From Fodinibius sp964490705 (GTDB lineage: Bacteria > Bacteroidota > Rhodothermia > Balneolales > Balneolaceae), in contig CAZBCG010000007.1 of assembly GCA_964490705.1 (NCBI GenBank), positions 109,150 through 173,149 on the forward strand: a stretch of DNA of 64,000 bases, given 5' to 3'. The translations under genes were made by a program, and so were the position numbers. Below the pieces are notes generated by a model, which was not told the origin of the DNA, did not search any database, and saw only the letters and a program-made list of their open reading frames with translations. Shown piece by piece: positions 43,335 to 52,573 of this stretch; position 1 is the first letter of the stretch; every line of letters starts with the position of its first letter.

Positions 43335-43997
43335 TTACTTATTCTGGAGCTCTTCCTGCAGCGAATCCCAATCCGCCAAAAACTTCTCCAGGCCTCGGTC
43401 GGTAAGCGGGTGATGCAAAAGTTGGTCAATCACATTGAGTGGCATTGTTGCTACATCGGCACCCAGACGGGCAGATTCAAGAACATGCATTGGATGACGA
43501 ATACTGGCTGCAAGCACTTCAGTCTCATAGCCGTAATTCTCATAAATAGTTACCACATCGGCAATGAGCTGCATGCCGTCATCAGAAATGTCATCGAGGC
43601 GGCCAATGAATGGAGAGATGTAAGTAGCACCTGCTTTAGCAGCAAGCAGTGCTTGTGTGGCAGAAAAGCAGAGCGTGCAGTTAGTGCGAATTCCTTCATC
43701 GGATAAACTGCGAATCGCTTTAATACCTTCTTTTATCAGCGGAACTTTCACAACCACATTATCAGCGATGTTTGCCAAATTTCGAGCCTCGGCCATAATT
43801 TCATCGTATTCAGTAGAAACAACCTCGGCCGATACATCTCCGTCAACCATGTTGCAAATTTTGGCGATATGGCCTTCAAAATCAGCAACACCTATTTTGG
43901 CACACAAACTGGGATTGGTTGTTACTCCATCCAGTACGCCCAAATCATGGGCTTCCTGAATTTCATCGAGATCGGCGGTATCTATAAAAAATTTCAT
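43335..43997 (-). CDS. tal: small transaldolase / fructose-6-phosphate aldolase family protein
   Basis: This 220-residue protein is of the short TalC/FSA class. It starts MKFFIDTADLDEI and has GVTTNPSL, VKVPLIKEG (Lys84 is the Schiff-base residue) and the LCFSATQALLAAKAGATYISPFIGRLDD block. Such enzymes transfer dihydroxyacetone in the pentose phosphate pathway or cleave fructose-6-phosphate; sequence alone does not decide between them. Monocistronic. Confidence 0.9.
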   Translation of the reverse strand: MKFFIDTADLDEIQEAHDLGVLDGVTTNPSLCAKIGVADFEGHIAKICNMVDGDVSAEVVSTEYDEIMAEARNLANIADNVVVKVPLIKEGIKAIRSLSDEGIRTNCTLCFSATQALLAAKAGATYISPFIGRLDDISDDGMQLIADVVTIYENYGYETEVLAASIRHPMHVLESARLGADVATMPLNVIDQLLHHPLTDRGLEKFLADWDSLQEELQNK

Positions 43998-44227
43998 AGT
44001 GGGCTTAGTAGCATTATGGTTACTTTGTTGCTTTGAAAATAATAAATTTTGCGACTCTTTCTTAAACCTATACGTCTGTTCATCTTAATAAATGCCAGGA
44101 AGCTTACAGTTGTTAAAAGACTTAAAATTGAATGCGAAATCCATTTTTCTGACGTTACTGTGAATCATTTCGTTTTGACCTTCGTAAGGCGTTTGTTGCT
44201 TAACAATTACCATCAAATATCATCCAA

Positions 44228-45451
44228 GTGAAATACTTTTCATCCTTACTGACGTTATGTTCGATTCTTCTCATTATACAAGCATGTGGCAGCAGTACCG
44301 GTGGGCCCAGTGGAAATTTTGGTGCCCCAAACCAAGAAGAAAATGCCACCAGTGTTGAAACTATTACGGCTACAACAGAAACGATCTCCCAGCAAATAAA
44401 ATCTTTTGGCAATATTCGCGCACAGGAAATTGTGGAAGTTACTCCTCAGGTTTCAAATCGCGTCACTAAAATCTATGCCGATTTGGGCGATTCTGTTGAA
44501 ACTGGAGATGTACTAGCAAAAATTTATGATGTTACCTATTGCGATCAGTTACAGCAGGCAAAATCGCAGCTAGAACAAAACAGATCGGCCTATGTTCGCG
44601 ATAGCCTACAGTTTCAACGGCAAAAAGAACTCTATGATAAAGACTTAATTAGTTCCACAGAATACGATAATGCTCAAGCCACATTCCAAAGTAGCAAGGC
44701 ACAATACGAATCATCAAAAGCTAATCTCACCGAAAGCAGAGAAAACTTACAGAATACCGAAATAACATCACCAGTAAATGGTGTCGTTCTGAGCAGAAAT
44801 ATCTCGGAAGGAGATGTTGCTTCTACAGGAGAAATGGCTTTCGAAATCGCCAACCTCATTGGACTACAAACCCGAGTTTTTCTACCGCTCGAAGAATGGC
44901 GTAATGTTGAAATTGGGCAACCTGTTGAATTTCGAGTTTCGAATCAATCAGATATCACCGGTCGTGGACGTGTCACCCAAATTAGCCCCCGCCTCGATCC
45001 CGAAACTGGTCTCGGAGAAGTCGTTATCAGCATAACCGAAAGAGGGCAATCCATTTATCAAGGAGCATTAGTACAGTCTATTATTAATGTGGATACTAAC
45101 CCCAATGCCATAGTCATTCCCCGGGCTGCCTTGGTCGAAAATGTACAAACGCTTATTGAGCCGGAATCCAATTCAATTCAACTCGATCGCAGCTATTCCG
45201 TTTTTGTTGTACAGGATGATTCTGTTGCCCGTCAAAGTGAAGTTGAGCTCGGTATTGAACAGGGCGACCGTGTGGAAATTCTCAGTGGAATAGATCCCGG
45301 CGACCAAGTTGTAATTACGGGGCAGAATAATTTATCCGACAGCACTAGAGTACGCATCGCCAATCCAGAAGATTTTGATCCTACAAGCAATGAAGTTCCC
45401 ATCGAAACCGAGTCAAACAGTAGTAAACAAGACACAAGCTCAACCTCATAA
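44228..45451 (+). CDS. RND efflux membrane-fusion lipoprotein
   Basis: This 407-residue protein starts with GTG and has a lipobox at Cys20 (LLIIQAC), so it is anchored in the inner membrane from the periplasm. It has lipoyl half-motifs (VTPQVSNRVTKIYADLGDSVETGDVLAKI; ITSPVNGVVLSRNISEGDVA) flanking a long alpha-hairpin (LQQAKSQLEQNRSAYVRDSLQFQRQ and on), then a beta-barrel and membrane-proximal domain. It links an RND pump to an outer-membrane channel. Two RND genes follow (19 bp and 13 bp gaps), but no TolC-type channel is in the window. Confidence 0.9.
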   Translation: MKYFSSLLTLCSILLIIQACGSSTGGPSGNFGAPNQEENATSVETITATTETISQQIKSFGNIRAQEIVEVTPQVSNRVTKIYADLGDSVETGDVLAKIYDVTYCDQLQQAKSQLEQNRSAYVRDSLQFQRQKELYDKDLISSTEYDNAQATFQSSKAQYESSKANLTESRENLQNTEITSPVNGVVLSRNISEGDVASTGEMAFEIANLIGLQTRVFLPLEEWRNVEIGQPVEFRVSNQSDITGRGRVTQISPRLDPETGLGEVVISITERGQSIYQGALVQSIINVDTNPNAIVIPRAALVENVQTLIEPESNSIQLDRSYSVFVVQDDSVARQSEVELGIEQGDRVEILSGIDPGDQVVITGQNNLSDSTRVRIANPEDFDPTSNEVPIETESNSSKQDTSSTS

Positions 45452-45469
45452 AAAAGAAGTAAATTATTT

Positions 45470-48400
45470 ATGAAAGCGTTAGCACGAAAAGCGGTTGAGC
45501 GTCCGGTTACCTTTTTCATGACCGCCCTTATTGTGATAGGATTTGGCCTGTTTGGGCTATCCAATCTTCGACTCAACCTTTATCCCGATGTATCATTCCC
45601 AACTATCACCGTGTACACCACCTACGAAGGTGTAGCTCCTGGTGACATTGAAACGCTCATTACGCGCCCCATCGAGGAACAAGTTGGGAGCATTAGTGGA
45701 GTTCGAGAAGTCCGTTCGTCGTCCAAACAGGGTGCTTCTGTCATCAAACTGAAGTTCAACTGGGGAACCGATCTTTACCAAGCCGAATCGGATGTACGCA
45801 AAGAACTCGATTTTGTCAGGCGTACCATTCCCGATGATGCCGAGCAGCCCATTGTTTTTTCATATGATCCCAACCAAGAACCAGTGGTTGTGCTTACTCT
45901 CACCTCCGATCGTCAAAGTCCGCGAGAGCTTCACACCATTGCTACACAGCAACTTGAACAACGTCTAGAGCGTATACAGGGTGTCGCATCAAGCGAAACT
46001 GCAGGAGGCTATGAACGGCAAATTAATATCGATATAAGCAACAAACAGATGCGCAGTTATGGGCTTGATATCGGCAGTATTGCAAGTACACTGCAGCAAG
46101 AAAATATTCAGATTCCAGCCGGTCAACTTATCGAGGGTCGAACAATATATTCCCTACGAACTATTGGTGAATTTAAGAATATAGATCAAATCCGCAACAC
46201 CATAATTGGCAGGCAAAACGGAGAACCTGTACGTCTGGAAAATATAGCCGATGTTGAAGATGGCATTGCGCAACCTTTGGGGAGCGTGCATGTTGACTAT
46301 AACGACGGCGTCATTATTAATGTGTATCGTCAAAGCAGTGCTAATGTCGTTAATACGGCTAATGCCGTTGTCAATTCTGTAGATGATTTCGATGAATTTT
46401 TGCCAAATGATGTTTCAGTAGATGTGCTTTCCAATGAAGCGGAATTCATCGAAATGTCGATCGACAACCTGCTCTGGACCGGGTTACAGGCGGTAATATT
46501 AGTTGTCCTTATTCTACTGGCATTTTTACACAGCGGTCGATCAGCCTTAATTATTGCCATTTCCATACCGGTTTCGATTATATCTACCTTCAGTATCATG
46601 GACTGGTCGGATTTAAGCCTTAATATCATTTCACTTTCAGGACTTACCCTTGCTGTGGGAATGGTTGTTGATGATGCCGTAGTTGTACTCGAAAATATTT
46701 TCAAATTTAAAGAAGAGGGTCATGATCGAGATAATGCATCGATATTTGGAGCTCAGGAAGTAGCAGTACCTGTTGTTATTTCTACGCTCACAACGCTGGT
46801 CGTTTTTATCCCCATATTATTTGTTCCCGGCATTGCAGGATTTCTTTTCCGAGATCTTGCCTTGACCATTTCTTTTGCGCTCATAATGTCCTCGCTGGTG
46901 GCACTGTCTCTCATCCCTATGATGAGCTCCGTGCTTCTCGATACAAATGAAGAGGAAGAAACAGTTAGCGATTCATATCTCAAAAAACTGTTAGACTGGA
47001 GTAAGCAAAATATATACAAACGCCTTCTTGCAGCTCCACTCCTCCTTCTTGGAGCTATTGTTTATCCTATCTATTGGCTCGGACAATATCTTTGGAGAAC
47101 AACAGCAACGTATCTTAGCAAGCGTGTTAAGCCCGCCTTTAGCACCTTTTTTAAAAAAATGGAGACCTCGTATAACAGGAGGCTCGATATATTCCTCAAT
47201 AATAGTGGAACAGTAGTTATATCTGCTCTCATAATATTCGTTGTTTCGCTACCTATATTTGGATTACTGGGAGGTGAGTTTTTCCCAAAAGTAGATGACA
47301 ATTCATTTGTATTAGATGTGCAACGAGATCCCGGAATAAGTCTTTTTGAGTTAGGCCGGACTATTGAACAGGTCGAATCTATCATTCAAGATGAAGTTCC
47401 GGAAGCACGACTGGTTGTTTCCGATTTTGGTGAAAAAGAAGGAATCGAAGGAGCTGACAATCCCGGTGGCTATCAGGGAACAGTAAGAGTTGAATTAGTT
47501 CCCCAAGAAGAACGGGAACGCACAGAAACTGCTATTCTTTCTAGCCTCTTAAACCGTCTTGAAGTGGTACCAGGTGCTGAAATTAAGGAAGTACAAGAAG
47601 ATCCATTAAGTCCTGAAGGCGAAAGTGGACTTATCGTACAGATCTATGGCTACGAACCGGATACAAAAAAAGAGCTCGCTGATGGTGTTAAGAAAAGACT
47701 GCAAGATATTGATGGCATAGTAAATGTATTTAGCAGCGCCGATCAGGGGCAACCAGAGTTACGCGTTAGCATGGATCGTGAACGTATTTCTCGAATGGGG
47801 ATGACTACTTCAGATGTAGCGAACGCCTTAAGCAATGCTGTACAGGGTAATATTGCAACTACATTTGTAGATCAGGGTATTGAGTTTGAAGTGCTGGTCC
47901 AGCTGGAACAACGTGAAAAAGCTGCTGCGTCTGACCTGCGCAGCCTGCAAATTCAAACACCCAATGAGGACTGGGTACCACTATCTAATCTTGCAAATAT
48001 TGAACGCTATAGCGGACCCACAAATATTCTTCGTATTAACCAAGAGCGTGTCACTGAAGTATCCGCCGATTTATCTGGAATGGACCTCCAAACAGCCACC
48101 GAACGAACTAGAGCAAGCTTAAGCAATATCAACTGGCCACAGGGATATCGCTACCAAATTGCCGGTACGGCACAAGATCAACAAGAATCATTTAACTTTT
48201 TGCTCTTGGCTTTTATCATTGCCGGCATCTTAACCTACATGGTTATGGCTTCTCAGTTCGAAAGCCTTGTGGAACCATTTATCATTATTTTGACAATCCC
48301 AATGGCATTAACTGGTGTATTGCTTACACTTTGGATAACAGGAACATCAATTAGTGTAACTTCAATGGTTGGGTTAATTCTGTTGTCGGGTATAGTAGTA

Positions 48401-48742
48401 AATAATGGTATTGTGATGATTGACTACATAAAAATATTGCAGGCCCGTGACTTTTCACGTCATGATGCAATACTTGAAGGTGCTACACGAAGACTCCGCC
48501 CTATTTTGATGACTGCATTAACAACTATTTTATCGATGGTACCCTTAGCTCTGGAACTGGGATCAGGTTCTGAAACCTGGAGCCCGATGGCCAGAACGGT
48601 AATTGGTGGACTTGCCACATCCACTATTCTGATGTTGTTTGTAGTTCCTTGCTTATATAAGATTATTAATGGCATGGTCGAAAACTTCGGTTTTGATGCC
48701 GTACATAAAGAAGATCCGTTGCTGCAATCAAAAGATTCATAA
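45470..48742 (+). CDS. RND efflux pump subunit 1 (HAE-type) with extra insert
   Basis: This 1,090-residue pump has the AcrB-like layout: TM1, porter domain, TM2-6, second porter domain, TM8-12. The TM4 proton relay keeps both acids (VGMVVDDAVVVLENI). Compared with the next gene it has about 40 extra residues between TM6 and TM7 (about 500-570), including an extra hydrophobic stretch (LLAAPLLLLGAIVYPIYWL). Substrate is unknown. It is 19 bp from the adaptor gene and 13 bp from the second pump. Confidence 0.92.
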   Translation: MKALARKAVERPVTFFMTALIVIGFGLFGLSNLRLNLYPDVSFPTITVYTTYEGVAPGDIETLITRPIEEQVGSISGVREVRSSSKQGASVIKLKFNWGTDLYQAESDVRKELDFVRRTIPDDAEQPIVFSYDPNQEPVVVLTLTSDRQSPRELHTIATQQLEQRLERIQGVASSETAGGYERQINIDISNKQMRSYGLDIGSIASTLQQENIQIPAGQLIEGRTIYSLRTIGEFKNIDQIRNTIIGRQNGEPVRLENIADVEDGIAQPLGSVHVDYNDGVIINVYRQSSANVVNTANAVVNSVDDFDEFLPNDVSVDVLSNEAEFIEMSIDNLLWTGLQAVILVVLILLAFLHSGRSALIIAISIPVSIISTFSIMDWSDLSLNIISLSGLTLAVGMVVDDAVVVLENIFKFKEEGHDRDNASIFGAQEVAVPVVISTLTTLVVFIPILFVPGIAGFLFRDLALTISFALIMSSLVALSLIPMMSSVLLDTNEEEETVSDSYLKKLLDWSKQNIYKRLLAAPLLLLGAIVYPIYWLGQYLWRTTATYLSKRVKPAFSTFFKKMETSYNRRLDIFLNNSGTVVISALIIFVVSLPIFGLLGGEFFPKVDDNSFVLDVQRDPGISLFELGRTIEQVESIIQDEVPEARLVVSDFGEKEGIEGADNPGGYQGTVRVELVPQEERERTETAILSSLLNRLEVVPGAEIKEVQEDPLSPEGESGLIVQIYGYEPDTKKELADGVKKRLQDIDGIVNVFSSADQGQPELRVSMDRERISRMGMTTSDVANALSNAVQGNIATTFVDQGIEFEVLVQLEQREKAAASDLRSLQIQTPNEDWVPLSNLANIERYSGPTNILRINQERVTEVSADLSGMDLQTATERTRASLSNINWPQGYRYQIAGTAQDQQESFNFLLLAFIIAGILTYMVMASQFESLVEPFIIILTIPMALTGVLLTLWITGTSISVTSMVGLILLSGIVVNNGIVMIDYIKILQARDFSRHDAILEGATRRLRPILMTALTTILSMVPLALELGSGSETWSPMARTVIGGLATSTILMLFVVPCLYKIINGMVENFGFDAVHKEDPLLQSKDS

Positions 48743-48754
48743 TCGTATTTCATC

Positions 48755-51700
48755 ATGAAGAAATTTACCGTAGCTGCACGTATCTTAAAACGACCAATTA
48801 GTGTTATTATGGTCACACTGATTGTGATTGGTTTTGGTGTATTTTCATTAACAAACCTAAAGACAACACTCTATCCTTCATTCAATATCCCAATTCTTGC
48901 TATCCAAACCACCTACGGTAATGTGGCCCCTGAGGATATGCAAGAGTTGGTTGCCAAACCTATTGAAAATGCGGTTTCAGGTATCGAAGGTATTGACACG
49001 ATGGATGGTAACATCAGTAAAGGCAGCGTCTTTATCATATTACGGCTTAAAGATGGCACCGACATTCGCCGAGCGGAACTAAAGGTCAGAGAAGAAGTTT
49101 CCCGAATTCGTAATGAACTACCCAACGAAGCCTCAGAGCCCATTATCCTGCAGTTTGACCCTGAGAATCGCCCCATCATGCGCCTCAGTCTCGATGCCGA
49201 AAATAAGGGACTTGATGAACTACGCACATTGGGACAGGAATTTATTAAAAATCGAATTGAGCGGCTCGAGGGTGTAGCATCCGTAGAAACACGAGGGGGG
49301 CTCGATCCAAGAGTATTTGTGAATGTCGACCCAATGTCGCTAGCACAACACAACCTAGTTCCATCCGAAATAGAATCCGCCCTGAGATCAAATAACGTAG
49401 AAGTTCCTGTTGGAGATATTGTTACTCAAAAAAATAGCTTTAGCGTCCGAGCCCAATCAATGTATAAAGATGTGGAAGAAGTTCGCCAAACCATCATCAA
49501 AACCACGGAAGATGGGATCCCCATACGTTTAAAAGATATTGCCAATGTTGAGGACAGCTTCGTTGAAATACAAACTTTGGTAGAAGTTAACGGCAAAAAT
49601 AGTGTCACTGTTAACGTTCAGAAAAAATCTGACGCGAATACCCTGGATGTTACCAATGCGGTACTTGAAAATCTTGATACTATAAATAGCAATTTGCCTA
49701 AAGGTGTTAGTCTACAAGTTTTAACCAATGATGGGGAGAATGTTCAAGCCTCTATTTCAAATCTTACTCAGTCGGCATTGGCTGCACTCGTTGTAGTTGT
49801 AATTGTCTTGCTCATCTTCTTAGGAGGATGGCGCATTGCATTCGTCGTTGCCACCTCGATTCCTGTATCAGTTGCTGCTACATTTGCTGCCATGTACGCT
49901 GCAGGTTTAACACTCAACATTTTAACAATTACAGCACTTGCCCTGGCTATAGGTCTGCTTGTCGACAACGCAATTGTTGTATCTGAAAGTATTGCCCGCA
50001 AACTTGAAGAAGGAATACCCAAAAAAGATGCCGCACTTGAAGGTACTAATGAAGTTATTGGAGCTCTTTTTGGGGCTACATTAACAACGCTTGGAGTTTT
50101 TGTTCCTATTATAGGCCTATCTGGTGTACAAGGACAGTTCTTTGCTCAATTTGCCCTCACAATTAGCATGTCGATTGCTATTTCTTTTGTTGCTTCAATT
50201 TTACTTGTTCCTGTGCTTTCGCTGTTATTTTTAAACAATCAGCAGTTTCAAAAACAACGTGCTACACTCGAAGCTACAAAAAGCATCGAAAGTTGGTATG
50301 AAAAATCCCTTAAATGGCTGATGTTTCACAAATGGATAGCCGTAGTTTTTGTAATTGGGATTTTAGGGGGATCTTATTTCTTGTTTCAAAATATTGATCA
50401 AGAATTCTTTCCTCAATCTGATAGTGGAACGGTTGATATTGACGTGGAATTACCAACAGGAACAAAGCTGGTAAATACTGCTCAAATTCTGCGTAATTTT
50501 ACCAAGAAGATTCAACAGCATGAAATAGTAGAAACTGTTGTAACGGAAATTGGTCAAAGTGGATTTTCGCAGCGCACTAATGAAGGACAAATTACGGCCA
50601 ATCTTATAAACGAAACGGAACGAGATATCAGCACGATTGAATTTAGTGCTAAGCTGCGTCAAGAATTACAAGCTCCTGGTGTGGAAGTAGATATAAGTGG
50701 GGGTGGCGGTGGAGGTTTCGGTGGTTTCAGTCCCGCAATCAGGTTGAGTCTGGTAGGCCCAGATATTGAAATATTGCAAGCTATTTCTGATAAAATTGAA
50801 CGCACGTTGCTTAAAGATCCCAATGTTGTATCAGTAGATAATGGTTGGACAGAGCCCACACCAGAGCTTCAATATCATGTAAATCGGGAACGCATTAGTC
50901 GATTGGGGAGCTCGCTTAATGAGGTCGCCACCTCGTTAAAAACACAAGTTCAAGGTACGCGTGTTGGTTATCTACGTCGTGAGGGTCGTGAGGTACCAAT
51001 TGAAGTTAGAGCAAGTAAAAAAGATCTCACTAACCGTCAACAACTATTTGATTTAGAACTTATCCAAATCAACGATCAGCGTATTCCCGTTATGGCGCTG
51101 GGTCATTTTGAAAGTGCAGAAGGTGTTAGTTCAATTAGTCGCCGTGATCGTGAAACGGTACTAGATGTCAACGTTGAAGTTGATGGTAATACCAACGAAT
51201 ATCGTGATAAGATTGTATCGATTATTCAAGAAGAAGTTGTGCTTCCAGAGGGATATCGATACGAGTTTACCGGTGGAACAAGTGATGCTCAGGAAGGTTC
51301 AAGTGAGGTTATGTGGTCTCTATTGTTCGCAATACTGTTGACTTACATGATTATGGCCTCTCAATTTGAAAACTTCAAAGATCCCTTTATCATCTGGTTC
51401 ACTATTCCTCTTGCCTTTTTTGGGGCCCTTGCTGCACTTTGGATTCTTCAAACTCCACTTAGTATTACTGCCTATGTTGGAATATTTATGCTTATTGGAA
51501 TTATCGTCAACAATGGTATCGTCTTAGTAGACTACATGCATTTATATACTAAGAATAACGAACATAGCGATTCGCTATTCAATAATTTACTTGAAGCCTG
51601 CAAAAGGAGGATGCGACCCATTTTACTAACAGCTCTTACCACCATCTGTTCGATGATCCCATTATCACTTAATATTGGAACGGGTGCAGAAATTTGGGCT

Positions 51701-51835
51701 CCATTGGCACGTGCCGTAATTGGAGGACTTTTCTTTGGGTCTGTTCTTACACTTTATGTTATACCGGCCTTCGTAATGGGCATAAGCAAAAAACGTCGGC
51801 AAGCGATTAAGGATCATCAACAAGCGAAAAATTAA
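48755..51835 (+). CDS. RND efflux pump subunit 2
   Basis: This 1,026-residue pump is a distinct paralogue of the upstream one. Its TM4 relay reads LLVDNAIVVSES, so the second Asp of AcrB (Asp408) is Asn. It has a Gly-rich loop (SGGGGGGFGGF, residues about 648-658) in the porter domain. Two different RND subunits behind one adaptor resemble the MdtBC arrangement, where they form a mixed trimer, but this pairing is inferred. The operon ends here. Confidence 0.92.
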   Translation: MKKFTVAARILKRPISVIMVTLIVIGFGVFSLTNLKTTLYPSFNIPILAIQTTYGNVAPEDMQELVAKPIENAVSGIEGIDTMDGNISKGSVFIILRLKDGTDIRRAELKVREEVSRIRNELPNEASEPIILQFDPENRPIMRLSLDAENKGLDELRTLGQEFIKNRIERLEGVASVETRGGLDPRVFVNVDPMSLAQHNLVPSEIESALRSNNVEVPVGDIVTQKNSFSVRAQSMYKDVEEVRQTIIKTTEDGIPIRLKDIANVEDSFVEIQTLVEVNGKNSVTVNVQKKSDANTLDVTNAVLENLDTINSNLPKGVSLQVLTNDGENVQASISNLTQSALAALVVVVIVLLIFLGGWRIAFVVATSIPVSVAATFAAMYAAGLTLNILTITALALAIGLLVDNAIVVSESIARKLEEGIPKKDAALEGTNEVIGALFGATLTTLGVFVPIIGLSGVQGQFFAQFALTISMSIAISFVASILLVPVLSLLFLNNQQFQKQRATLEATKSIESWYEKSLKWLMFHKWIAVVFVIGILGGSYFLFQNIDQEFFPQSDSGTVDIDVELPTGTKLVNTAQILRNFTKKIQQHEIVETVVTEIGQSGFSQRTNEGQITANLINETERDISTIEFSAKLRQELQAPGVEVDISGGGGGGFGGFSPAIRLSLVGPDIEILQAISDKIERTLLKDPNVVSVDNGWTEPTPELQYHVNRERISRLGSSLNEVATSLKTQVQGTRVGYLRREGREVPIEVRASKKDLTNRQQLFDLELIQINDQRIPVMALGHFESAEGVSSISRRDRETVLDVNVEVDGNTNEYRDKIVSIIQEEVVLPEGYRYEFTGGTSDAQEGSSEVMWSLLFAILLTYMIMASQFENFKDPFIIWFTIPLAFFGALAALWILQTPLSITAYVGIFMLIGIIVNNGIVLVDYMHLYTKNNEHSDSLFNNLLEACKRRMRPILLTALTTICSMIPLSLNIGTGAEIWAPLARAVIGGLFFGSVLTLYVIPAFVMGISKKRRQAIKDHQQAKN

Positions 51836-51945
51836 TTGTAATATTTTTAAATGAGTACAGTAAATTGCATATTAAAGCAAAGGAAAATCCGTTCATATTA
51901 TTGAATCAAAAATATCATCAATTTGAATATAAGCTACTGTAGATT

Positions 51946-51951
51946 AGGAGG
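51946..51951 (+). promoter_or_regulatory. strong Shine-Dalgarno sequence of the YtxH gene
   Basis: AGGAGG lies 11 bases before ATG 51963. Such full matches are rare in this window, so it supports the start and suggests high expression. Confidence 0.75.
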
Positions 51952-51962
51952 ATTAACGAATT

Positions 51963-52301
51963 ATGAGTAAGTCAAAAGATTTTACCCTCGGCCTGATATC
52001 CGGAGCGCTTGTCGGTTCCGTCGTTGCCCTTTTGTATGCCCCCGATAAAGGAAGCAACACCCGCGATGTTATTTCGTATCGACTCAGCAATTACATGGAT
52101 GAACTCACACAGCTTATTGATAAGCTATCGGAAGAGAAAGCTTCTATCTCGGAAGCCAAGCGCAAAGGAGATCTGGTTGTTGAGGATGCACGTCACCGTG
52201 CCGAAGATCTTATCAATGAAGCCGAAGAACTGCTGAATACCATTGAAGATTCGAAAAACAAGGAAGAGAAGAAACCCCAAAAAGACGGTGAGAAATCCTA
52301 A
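51963..52301 (+). CDS. YtxH-domain protein
   Basis: This 112-residue protein has an N-terminal Gly-rich membrane or amphipathic segment (FTLGLISGALVGSVVALLYAPDKGSN) typical of YtxH proteins, then a long charged helix. YtxH members are often stress-induced and associated with membranes, with no firm function. It is preceded by a strong AGGAGG and followed by a terminator, so it forms a separate unit from the RND operon. Confidence 0.85.
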   Translation: MSKSKDFTLGLISGALVGSVVALLYAPDKGSNTRDVISYRLSNYMDELTQLIDKLSEEKASISEAKRKGDLVVEDARHRAEDLINEAEELLNTIEDSKNKEEKKPQKDGEKS

Positions 52302-52330
52302 CACAAAAGAATTGATTTCTCATTTTAAAG

Positions 52331-52353
52331 GCCCCGATTTTCGGGGCTTTTTT
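52331..52353 (+). terminator. terminator of the YtxH gene
   Basis: GCCCCGA/TCGGGGC with a TTT loop is followed by a run of T. It lies 29 bp after the stop. Confidence 0.88.
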
Positions 52354-52422
52354 TATAGAGTTTTTAGAATTCCTATTTCGCTAGTGAGCTTAAATTCATC
52401 ATTCGTATTTAGCTACTCACCT

Positions 52423-52452
52423 GAGATCCTAAAATAAATTCAGGATGATATG
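52423..52452. repeat. REP-like palindrome, degenerate copy g
   Basis: GAGATCCTAAAATAAATTCAGGATGAT is a decayed form of copies a and b (arms ATCCT and AGGAT kept). It lies between the convergent YtxH and rpoC terminators. Confidence 0.6.
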
Positions 52453-52516
52453 CATGTATTTTTGAAGACCTTTAAAGGATACTTAATACCTTCCATCTCC
52501 ATAATGTCCAATAAAA

Positions 52517-52546
52517 AAAGCGCCTGACTCGAAAGCCAGACGCTTT
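52517..52546 (-). terminator. terminator of the rpoBC operon
   Basis: A 13-bp stem (52517-52529 and 52534-52546, two G-T pairs) with a TTCG loop on minus is followed by seven T residues. It lies 27 bp after the rpoC stop. Confidence 0.88.
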
Positions 52547-52573
52547 AAATTCTACTCTGAAAGCTGTTGAAGA

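Noticed and set aside
43998..44227. A small gene before the RND adaptor
   Set aside because: The only frame (44049-44231) has no ribosome-binding site and no recognised similarity, and it runs into the adaptor start.
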